Part shown: positions 1 through 6,311 of the stretch, piece by piece
Layout of the letters: every line of letters begins with the position of its first letter
How positions within the stretch are numbered: position 1 is the first letter of the stretch
Source: JBDUDR01 sp040002845
GTDB taxonomy: Bacteria > Actinomycetota > Actinomycetes > Propionibacteriales > Nocardioidaceae
Assembly: GCA_040002845.1 (NCBI GenBank)
Contig: JBDUDR010000104.1
Location: 1-10,440, forward strand
Direction: 5' to 3'
DNA length: 10,440 nt
Notes under the pieces: generated by a model
Database searches by the model: none
Told to the model about the DNA's origin: nothing
The model's input: the letters and a program-made list of their open reading frames with translations, nothing else
Program-made: the position numbers and the translations under genes

Positions 1-1
1 C

Positions 2-676
2 TGGGCGCCGGCCGCACCGGCCACGGCGCCGCCGCCCTCGACGGAAGCCCAGGACGCGGTGGTAACGCCAGGTGCCATCTACAAGGGTCTCGCGCTGGCC
101 CAGACCCAGAGCGGACCGCTGCTGTACGCGGCGGACTTCTCTGCCGGCACGGTGGACGTCTACAACGGCTCCTTCCAGCGAGTCATCACTGATGGCAACT
201 TCGAGGACCGACAGCTTCCTGCGCATTTCGCTCCGTTCAATGTCGCCGTGCTCGGCGGGAAGGTCTATGTGGCCTACGCGAAGCAAGACGCGGACAAAGA
301 GGACGAGATCGCCGGTCCTGGGCTAGGCAGGGTCGACGTCTTCAACATCGACGGAGTGTTGCTGCACCGGCTGTCCCAGCACGGCTCGCTCAACGCCCCG
401 TGGGGTCTTACCATCGCCCCTTCGGGATTCGGGCAGTTCAGCGGTGATCTGCTCGTTGGAAACTTCGGTGACGGTCTCATCCATGCGTACAACCCGACAA
501 CGCTGCGGCTGCTCGGGGCCGTTCGCAACGGCCACCACGACCCGATCTCCATCGACGGGCTGTGGGCTTTGTTGCCGGGAAACGGCGTCGAAGCCGGCAC
601 CGATGAGGTCATCTTTACGGCGGGGCCAGGCGACGAGGAGCACGGTCTGCTGGGGACGCTGTCCGTACGGCACTGA
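2..676 (+). CDS. TIGR03118-family secreted beta-propeller-like protein, 5'-truncated by the window edge
   Basis: The reading frame is open from base 2 to the stop at 674-676, with no start needed inside the window, so this is the C-terminal part (about 224 residues) of a longer protein. The visible part begins with an Ala/Pro-rich stretch. It then shows the spaced motifs of the TIGR03118 family: ADFSAGTVDVYN, APFNVAVLGGKVYVAYAKQ, DADKEDE, APWGLTIAPSGFG, SGDLLVGNFGDG, DGLWALLPGNG and FTAGPGDEEHGLLGTL. The repeated short beta-rich blocks suggest NHL/propeller-like blades. Proteins of this family are usually exported and are of unknown function; a signal peptide would lie upstream of the window. 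The C-terminus looks complete and has no sorting signal. A GTG at 59 is in frame, but the family match does not start there and no ribosome binding site supports it. No enzymatic role should be assigned. Convergent with the next gene. Confidence 0.8.
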   Translation, partial: WAPAAPATAPPPSTEAQDAVVTPGAIYKGLALAQTQSGPLLYAADFSAGTVDVYNGSFQRVITDGNFEDRQLPAHFAPFNVAVLGGKVYVAYAKQDADKEDEIAGPGLGRVDVFNIDGVLLHRLSQHGSLNAPWGLTIAPSGFGQFSGDLLVGNFGDGLIHAYNPTTLRLLGAVRNGHHDPISIDGLWALLPGNGVEAGTDEVIFTAGPGDEEHGLLGTLSVRH

Positions 677-692
677 TCACAACCACACACCC

Positions 693-729
693 GGGACGGC
701 TTCGGAGACCTGCTCTTCGGAGCCGTCTC
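693..729 (+). terminator. Strong hairpin, probable terminator of the TIGR03118-type gene
   Basis: Bases 693-708 pair with 714-729 to give a 16-bp uninterrupted stem around a 5-nt loop (CCTGC), starting 16 nt after the stop codon. Three of the pairs are G-U on the plus strand (694/728, 702/720, 705/717). They would be A-C mismatches in a minus-strand RNA, so the hairpin is built for the plus-strand transcript. There is no U-tract, which is common for high-GC actinobacterial terminators. It sits in the 111-bp spacer between two convergent genes. Confidence 0.65.
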
Positions 730-787
730 CTCGTCCAGTGCCAGGTCGGCCCAGGACTCTGCAGCCGGTGGGGACGGCGACCCTGCG

Positions 788-1528
788 CTAGACCGGGCGG
801 CCGACGAACTCGAGGATCCGGCGCCAGGCGTCGTCACATGCGTCACGGTGCTCGGCGAAGCTCCTGTCGAAGAACGAGTGCGGCGCTCCGTCGTACACGT
901 GGACATTGGCCCGCAACCCGCGTGCGCGCACCTGCCCGGCAAACGCTTCGGCGTCGGTCGGCGGGATGTTGACGTCCGCGCCCGCCATCAGCAGAAGCAG
1001 CGGCGCCGTCATGCCGTCGATGCCACTCTGCGCCAAGGCCGGCCGGCCGTAGAAGCCGATGCAGCCATCGAGACCCGGGGTGTCCGCCGACTGCGCCCAG
1101 GACCGCGCGCCGCCGAAGCAGAAGCCGACCGTGAAGACGCGTGCAACGGCGCCGCCCTCGCTGCTGCGCAGGTAGGAGGCGCCGGCAGCGACGTCGGCGG
1201 CGACGCCCTCGGCGGTCGTCCGCTGCACGTGCGGCATGAACTCGAAGGACTCGGTGCGGTCGTCGGTGTCCGCGGTCCGGCCGAAGTAGTCGATCGCCAC
1301 GGCGTCCAAGCCCGTCTCGGCGAACCGGGCCGCCAGCTCGCGGTAGTACTCGTGGAGGCCGCGCACGTCCGGCATTACGACCACTCCTGTCCCGATCGGC
1401 GTGCCAGCCCGAGCGCCGTGCGCGAGCAGGCGGTTGCCATCGGTCGCGGTGAGGCGCAGGTTTGCGCGTGCCGCGACCTCGCCCTGCACGGGTGGGGCAG
1501 GTGGGCGGCTGTCGTCGTCATGACACAT
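788..1528 (-). CDS. Dienelactone hydrolase family protein
   Basis: A 246-residue alpha/beta hydrolase, close to the usual family length. The triad is readable: nucleophile Cys137 in GFCFGG, Asp185 in AGADVNIP and His217 in GAPHSFFDR. The Cys-Asp spacing of 48 is the same as in the classical Pseudomonas dienelactone hydrolase (Cys123/Asp171/His202), and the Asp-His spacing differs by one. A cysteine nucleophile favours lactones and activated esters. In characterised members the reaction is dienelactone to maleylacetate in chloroaromatic breakdown, but most actinobacterial paralogues have unknown substrates and no aromatic-pathway genes are nearby. No signal peptide is visible, so it is probably cytoplasmic. 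The ATG at 1528 is chosen because the N-terminus MCHDDDSRPP is typical of this subgroup. It is divergent from the broken ureohydrolase across 192 bp, and its 3' end converges on the TIGR03118-type gene. Confidence 0.9.
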   Translation of the reverse strand: MCHDDDSRPPAPPVQGEVAARANLRLTATDGNRLLAHGARAGTPIGTGVVVMPDVRGLHEYYRELAARFAETGLDAVAIDYFGRTADTDDRTESFEFMPHVQRTTAEGVAADVAAGASYLRSSEGGAVARVFTVGFCFGGARSWAQSADTPGLDGCIGFYGRPALAQSGIDGMTAPLLLLMAGADVNIPPTDAEAFAGQVRARGLRANVHVYDGAPHSFFDRSFAEHRDACDDAWRRILEFVGRPV

Positions 1529-1720
1529 GCCTCGTATCTTGCCCGGGACGGCGGCCGGCGGGTACCCCCGCCTGCTCGTCCCGGCTTAGACCGCTTGACG
1601 GCGGCCGACGCCTCGCTGAATCCGCCTGACATGCGGCATGTGAGTCCTTGCCGTGCGTTGTGGCGCCGGTCCATGATCGGATCAAGGCACTCGGACCAAG
1701 TCACACAGAGTAGGAAACCG
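1529..1720. promoter_or_regulatory. Divergent spacer with two small palindromes
   Basis: This 192-bp region must hold the promoters of both the hydrolase (minus) and the former ureohydrolase operon (plus). It contains ACATGC-G-GCATGT at 1629-1641 and TGATC-G-GATCA at 1674-1684, both perfect with one central base. A Shine-Dalgarno-like AGGA lies 5 nt before the ATG pair at 1721. The palindromes could be operators, for example of a GntR- or TetR-type regulator, but no regulator gene is in the window. No convincing -35/-10 pair was found. Confidence 0.35.
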
Positions 1721-2167
1721 ATGATGGCCCTGCCTCGACTTGGCAACGGCGAGATCGCCGGGCCGGTGGACGCGACTCGACATCCGGGGTTCGCAGGTCC
1801 TGCCACGTTTGTGCGGCTTCCCTCGATCGACGAGGTCCCGCGCGCCGACATCGCCGTCATCGGGGTCCCCTTCGACAGTGGGGTGGTGACCTACCGTCCG
1901 GGCGCGCGGTTCGGTCCCGCGCATGTGCGCCAGTCCTCGCGACTCCTCCGTCCCTACAACCCGGCACTCGCGCTGGAGCCCTTCGGCAGTCAGCAGGTCG
2001 TCGACGCGGGCGACATCGCCTGCAACCCATTCGACATCGCGACTGCGATCACCCAGATCCAGGACGGTGCGCGAGCCTTGACCGGTGGCGGGACACGCCT
2101 GCTCACGATCGGCGGTGACCACACCGTTGCGCTGCCCCTTCTCCGTGCCGTGCACGAGCGCCGCGGT
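1721..2167 (+). pseudogene. Agmatinase-like ureohydrolase, N-terminal remnant
   Basis: From the ATG pair at 1721/1724, preceded by AGGA, about 149 codons match the N-terminal half of the agmatinase/arginase superfamily: IAVIGVPFDSGVVTYRPGAR, FGPAHVRQSSR, VVDAGDIACNPFD and LLTIGGDHTVALPLLRAV. His134 in GGDHT is the first metal ligand. The match stops after HERRG at about 2167. The Asp-x-His-x-Asp motif that should follow within a few residues and the later Asp-x-Asp ligands are absent, so only one of the usual six Mn ligands remains and the product cannot be active. Intact relatives of this enzyme split urea from agmatine or other guanidino compounds. The frame runs on, without homology, through permease sequence to a stop at 2441-2443, giving a 240-codon hybrid ORF. 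It was probably the first gene of an operon with the permease and amidase. Confidence 0.85.
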
Positions 2168-2618
2168 GCTGTCGGTCATTCCGGCGCTGGTGAGCGGCGA
2201 GAACTTCTTGACCAACTTCGAGGACTTCCTGCTGCTCATCCTCTACCTGTTCATTCCCTGGACCGCGGTGAACCTGGTCGACTACTACATCGTCCGCCGT
2301 GGCCATTACGCGATCGCGGACATCTTCAACCCGCACGGCATGTACGGCCGGTGGGGCTGCCGAGGGATCACTTCCTGCCTCGTGGGCTTTGGTGCGATGC
2401 TGCCGTTCCTGAGCACCAGCAAGTACACGGGGTTCATCGCTGACGCCCTCAACGGAGCCGATATCTCGTTGTTCATCGGGTTGCCGGTGGCTGGCGTCTT
2501 GTACTACGTACTCGCGAGGTCGATCGATGTCGAGACCGAAACGCGCATCGCGATGGAGGAGGACAGGGAGCTCGAGGAGGTGGCGCGTCGCCACCTGATG
2601 CCTGGGCAGGAGCTCTGA
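2163..2618 (+). pseudogene. NCS1-family permease, C-terminal remnant
   Basis: In a different frame from the ureohydrolase, the sequence from about 2163 encodes the last ~150 residues of a nucleobase:cation symporter-1 protein (the cytosine/purine/allantoin/thiamine permease family, about 480-500 residues when complete). Recognisable blocks are NFLTNFEDFLLLILYLFIPW, TAVNLVDYYIVRRGHY, GMYGRWGCRG and ISLFIGLPVAGVLYYVLAR, followed by a charged cytoplasmic tail. These correspond to roughly the last three or four transmembrane helices. The start codon, signature substrate-binding helices and first two thirds are missing. The possible start at 2085 lies in ureohydrolase sequence and has no meaning here. 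The fragment cannot transport anything. The stop at 2616-2618 abuts or overlaps the amidase reading frame, as expected for a former operon. Substrate cannot be judged from this part. Confidence 0.85.
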
Positions 2619-3776
2619 ACACGCGTCCGGGGTCGCACGTCGACGCCTGGCAGACAGCCGCGGACGTCGCTGCCGGGCGAGTCACCGCGGTTGAGGTCGT
2701 GGCCCGGTCGCTGCAGAGGATCCACGAGCTGCAGCCGATCCTCAACGCTTTCACAGCTGTCCTCGACGAGCAGGCCATGGAGGCGGCTAGGTTGGCCGAC
2801 AACGCGGTACGTCGAGGAGGGCGGCTGCCGCCGCTGCTGGGCGTGCCGGTCTCGGTCAAGGACCACATCTGGATGACAGGCACACCGGCGACGAACGGGT
2901 CGGCTGCTCTGCGCGACTTCGTACCACCGGAGGACGCGGTACCGGTTGCTCGGTTGCGGGCGGCTGGTGCAGTCATCGTCGGCAAGACGAACAACCCGGA
3001 GTTCTGCTACCGAGGTTTCACCGACAACGTGGTCTATGGCCTCACCCGCAACCCGTGGGACCTCGAGCGGACGCCCGGCGGCTCCAGCGGTGGAGCAGGC
3101 AGTTCGGTAGCGGCAGGTATGACGTCAATCGCGCCGGGGGCGGACGGCGGCGGGGCCTGGTCGGCCGATCTCGGCATGCTTCCCGTCGATGCTGATGTGC
3201 GTGGGGTGTTCGCCGAAGCTCTTTCGGTGTTTGCCGACCTCGGCTGCGATCTGGTGGAGGCCGCACCCAGCACTCAGCACCCGACCGAGCTGTGGAACAC
3301 GATCGCACTCACGGAGGGCTACGCCTCCGAAGGACCGCTGCTGGCCAGCTGGCGCGATCAGATGTCACTCGGGACGGCCGAGATCATCGAGGCGGGACAG
3401 GAGATCACCGGTTCGCAGTACGTGGACGCGCTGCACGACAAGGGCCGGTACACCCGGGTCTGGTCGGAGTTCTTCCAAACCTATGACTTGTTGTTGACAC
3501 CAGCCATGCAGCTGACCGCCTTCCCGGTCGGGCTGCAGACGCCGGAGACCATCCAGGACCAGGCTCGACCCGTTCTTCGACGACTGGTGCACGGTCTGCC
3601 TGGCCGCCAACCTGACCGGCATGCCGGCAACCTCCGTGCCGGCCGGCTTCGGCGCCGGTGGCCGGTCGGGCGGACTGCAGATCATGGGACCGCGGTGGGC
3701 CGACACCCGCACGCTGCGAGCAGCCGCCGCCTTCGAACAACACGTTCCCTGGACCCGCTTCATGCCCACTGTGTGA
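2615..3776 (+). pseudogene. Amidase-signature family enzyme, disrupted by internal deletion and frameshift
   Basis: Amidase homology starts right after the permease stop (TRPGSHVDAW, then AAGRVTAVEVVARSLQRI). No ATG, GTG or TTG is in frame before GTG 2699, so an original start at CTG 2615, overlapping the permease stop, is possible. The catalytic lysine (in GVPVSVKDHIW) and the cis-serine region (PGGSSGG) are present. After GADGGG (about 3154) the frame jumps directly to AWSADLGMLPVDADV, which in complete amidases lies 80-90 residues further on. The lost block includes the nucleophilic serine of the GGSIR-type motif. A second lesion lies near 3555-3567: family homology moves by one base into another frame, giving DPFFDDWCTVCLAANLTGMP, LQIMGPRWAD and the stop at 3774-3776. 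The enzyme would have hydrolysed a carboxamide, probably feeding nitrogen metabolism with its two neighbours. It is inactive as read. Confidence 0.85.
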
Positions 3777-3786
3777 GCCGTCCGCC

Positions 3787-5547
3787 TCACCCTTCCACAC
3801 TGCTACGCCCGAACCCCTCCTTCAGCCAGGCGAGCTCTGGGGACCGCATCAGTACCTGCGTCAACCCGAAGACGACGAGCCCGGTAAAGCTTCCTACGAC
3901 CAACGCCAGGGTCCATCCGATGCGCCCCGGGACGCTCGCCGTCACCGCGCCTGTGGACAACAGCACCGGGGCGACCATGGCGGCCGTTCCGATGCAGACG
4001 CGCAGCAGCGTCGGCCAGACGCGTTGATCACCGAGGCGCAGCGTGCGTCGAACGCGCAGGTAGAGGTGCGCGCCGCCAAAGAGGCTTGCTGCCGCGTAGG
4101 CCAACCCAACCAGGACCACCACGCGCGTCCCTGCGGCAAAGAGCGCCGATCCGCACAGGCTCAGACAGATGACGGCCTGGAGCACCATCGACCGGAGCGG
4201 CGTGCGGGTGTCACCTCGTGAGTACGCTGCCTGGGTCGTGACGATGAACACCGTCTCCCCGACAACCCCGCAGGCCAACGCGGCCAACCCGCCCGAGATC
4301 ATCGCCAATCCCGCCGTGGAGTCCATCCGGCCGGCGGCAACCGCATGCGCGAGAGGATCGGCAAGGAGGATGGAGCCGCAGGCCGCCGGAACGATGACGA
4401 ACATCGCCAGTGCCAGCCCGCGCGCGAAGGTGTCTGCGAACTCGGTCTCACCGCCAACGTGGTGAAGCCGCGACAGCCTGGGTAGCAGAGCCAACGCCAC
4501 CGGGAAGGCCGCAAGAGCGATGGGCAGGTAGTAGAAGTTCAGCGCGATCTGAAGGGCGATTGTGCCTCCTGCGACACGATTGGCGACGAGAAGCACGGTC
4601 AGCAACTGGAGCGCGCGCAAACCCGCCTGCTGCAACGAGCGAAACGAACGACGAATGACTTTCATGACGTCGGGGTCTCGCCAGCCGGCTCGGGGCCGGA
4701 TGTTTACCCCGGTACGGTGCGCTCCCCACCATTGCACCAGGGCGTGGACTGCGACCGCGCCAGTGGAGCCCAGACCCAGCAGGAGGAGCTCGCCAGTCGA
4801 CTGTGAGCCGAGCGCGCGGTCTCCGCTGTAACGCCAGCCCACCATCCCCACGACAGCGATGATGCCGAGGTTCTCCATCGCGGGGGCGGCCGCCGCGAGG
4901 GCGAAGCGACGATGCGCGTTCATGACAGCGATTGACGTGCCCACAACTGCGTACAGGAACACCTGGGGGATCATCATGACAATGAGCCACCGGGCGAGCG
5001 CCACCTGATCGGCGTTAATGGTCCCGGTCTGCCCAAGCCCGCCCAACTGCAATGCCAGGGGAAGCAGCACGACCGCGACCGGCGCCAGCAGCGCGAGTGC
5101 AGTGAGCGCGACACCAAGGAAGCCGCCGCTGATCCGGCCCGTCGCGGAGGCGTCACCTCGGTCGATGTGCTGCACGAGAGCGGGGACCAGGAGAGAGGGG
5201 AAGAGCGCGCCGGCGAGGAAGCCGAAGTAGATCAAATTCGGGAGCGAGTTAGTGAGCTGGTAGGTGTTGCCGAAGAAGGTTGGTCCGAGCACTGCGCCGA
5301 TGACCACGACCCGGACCACACCGGTTGCGCGGCTCACGATGGTCCAGGTGCCGACGGTAACGGAGTCCCGCGCCGTGCCGCCACCGCTGGTCAGGTCGGC
5401 ACCCAGATCTGCGGGCGCCGGAGGCTCGGTCGCGCTCACCGGGGTTACAGAAGCAGCCTCCCGGTGGCTGGTCACCCCCTCACGCAGCCGGTCACGCCTG
5501 GCACCGTCCGCGGCGGGATCTGCAGATCCATCTTGGGGTTGCGTCAC
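3787..5547 (-). CDS. MurJ/MviN (MVF) family lipid-linked glycan flippase
   Basis: A 586-residue integral membrane protein of the MOP superfamily, with about 13-14 hydrophobic segments after an Ala/Pro-rich cytoplasmic N-terminus of about 65 residues. Family motifs include SRATGVVR (72-79), SLPNLIYFGFLAGALFPSLL (101-120), NFYYLPIALAAFPVALALLP (337-356) and YSRGDTRTPLR (442-452), which corresponds to the ARxDTRTP region of MurJ. MurJ flips lipid II; relatives in polysaccharide clusters can move other lipid-linked sugars. Arg73 and Arg79 match E. coli Arg18 and Arg24. The positions of Arg51/Arg52 (LPNLLRR) and Arg270 (ADR) are aromatic or hydrophobic here (LPNLIYF, NFYY). It follows the sugar genes by 81 bp on the same strand, so it may serve as their flippase. 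The start is GTG 5547, with an AGGTGG-like sequence just upstream. The gene ends 10 bp from the amidase remnant, convergent. Confidence 0.88.
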   Translation of the reverse strand: MTQPQDGSADPAADGARRDRLREGVTSHREAASVTPVSATEPPAPADLGADLTSGGGTARDSVTVGTWTIVSRATGVVRVVVIGAVLGPTFFGNTYQLTNSLPNLIYFGFLAGALFPSLLVPALVQHIDRGDASATGRISGGFLGVALTALALLAPVAVVLLPLALQLGGLGQTGTINADQVALARWLIVMMIPQVFLYAVVGTSIAVMNAHRRFALAAAAPAMENLGIIAVVGMVGWRYSGDRALGSQSTGELLLLGLGSTGAVAVHALVQWWGAHRTGVNIRPRAGWRDPDVMKVIRRSFRSLQQAGLRALQLLTVLLVANRVAGGTIALQIALNFYYLPIALAAFPVALALLPRLSRLHHVGGETEFADTFARGLALAMFVIVPAACGSILLADPLAHAVAAGRMDSTAGLAMISGGLAALACGVVGETVFIVTTQAAYSRGDTRTPLRSMVLQAVICLSLCGSALFAAGTRVVVLVGLAYAAASLFGGAHLYLRVRRTLRLGDQRVWPTLLRVCIGTAAMVAPVLLSTGAVTASVPGRIGWTLALVVGSFTGLVVFGLTQVLMRSPELAWLKEGFGRSSVEG

Positions 5548-5628
5548 GCCACCTACTCGACGTCGGGCCGACCACCAGGACCAGCCCTGGAATGACCAAT
5601 GATGCCTGGCGATCCCTGCAGGTGTTCA

Positions 5629-6309
5629 TCAGACCTTCCCAAGAGCGTCCCGAGCCCCAGACCGCTCCGGGCTGGAAGCGAAGCGGAATCGCGCGACCGA
5701 CGACTCATCGGACCGCACCCGCCGCGAGACGTCGACCAGGTCACCGACCTGGCCGTGGACGACCGCCGGGTTCCCGAAGGCGACCACCCCGGCGGGCAAG
5801 TCCCGCGTGACGACGGCTCCAGCCCCGACGAGGCAACCCTCGCCGACCCGAACGAACGGCAGCAGCGTGACGTTGACGCCTATCTGGGCTCCCGCGCCGA
5901 TCGACGGACCGGACATCACCTCGCGGGAGTCCTCCCGACCGGGGTACAAGTCATTGGCAACGGTGACCCCTGGCGCGAGAAAGGCTCCCGCGCCGATCTC
6001 GGTGTACTGGGCGACGTAGCAGTTCGTGTGGATCTTCACGCCCTCGCCTATCCGGCAGCCGTAGTCGATGACGGTGTTGCTCCACACGCAGACGTCATCG
6101 CCGATCTCACACTGCTCGCGGACGACGACGTGGTGGCCTGTCTCGAAGCGGTCTCCAATCCGGCTCCCGGTGTAGACGACGGTGCCGCTCCTGAGCCGCG
6201 CATCACGACCGATGAACAGTGTCTGGTTCACGCTTCTCTCGGCGCTGTATCCCACGATGACCGAGGGGTCGGCGTGCATCCCCGGGCCGATCTGCGGCTC
6301 TGTCGGCAC
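5629..6309 (-). CDS. Left-handed beta-helix N-acetyltransferase, WbpD/WlbB-like
   Basis: With the GTG start at 6309, two bases after the aminotransferase stop, the product has 226 residues; ATG 6279 would give 216. The sequence is dominated by hexapeptide repeats ([IV]G-x4) from near the N-terminus to about residue 190: FIGRDARL, RIGDRFETG, EIGDDVCVW, RIGEGVKIH, EIGAGAFLA, SIGAGAQIG and RVGEGCLVG. GVTVANDLYPGR matches the conserved TNDLxPR loop of sugar-nucleotide N-acetyltransferases such as WbpD/WlbB, and the end GAGAVVTRDLPAGVVAFGNP is typical of the family. It probably transfers acetyl from acetyl-CoA to the 3-amino group made by the adjacent aminotransferase. The last ~25 residues are Arg/Ser-rich without homology. 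Alternatives are QdtC/FdtC-type dTDP-sugar acetyltransferases; the adjoining Gfo/Idh enzyme favours the WbpD route. It acts as a trimer in known relatives. Confidence 0.85.
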   Translation of the reverse strand: MPTEPQIGPGMHADPSVIVGYSAERSVNQTLFIGRDARLRSGTVVYTGSRIGDRFETGHHVVVREQCEIGDDVCVWSNTVIDYGCRIGEGVKIHTNCYVAQYTEIGAGAFLAPGVTVANDLYPGREDSREVMSGPSIGAGAQIGVNVTLLPFVRVGEGCLVGAGAVVTRDLPAGVVAFGNPAVVHGQVGDLVDVSRRVRSDESSVARFRFASSPERSGARDALGKV

Positions 6310-6311
6310 CG

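Noticed and set aside
274..942. A 222-codon minus-strand ORF antisense to the TIGR03118-type gene
   Set aside because: It has no recognisable motifs, is Ser/Arg/Pro-rich and overlaps two well-supported genes, as expected for a shadow frame in high-GC DNA.
848..2443. A 531-codon plus-strand ORF spanning the antisense of the hydrolase and the ureohydrolase remnant
   Set aside because: Only the stretch from 1721 to about 2167 resembles a protein family. The first part is the GC-rich shadow of the hydrolase gene, and the last part is permease sequence in the wrong frame.
1721..2443. A functional ureohydrolase-permease fusion protein
   Set aside because: The permease part is in a different frame from the ureohydrolase, and the enzyme part lacks five of six metal ligands, so a designed fusion is not supported.
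3773..3790. Inverted repeat GTGAG/CTCAC covering both convergent stop codons
   Set aside because: The stem is only 5 bp with an 8-nt loop and no U-tract. Overlapping TGA codons on both strands make such a match likely by chance.
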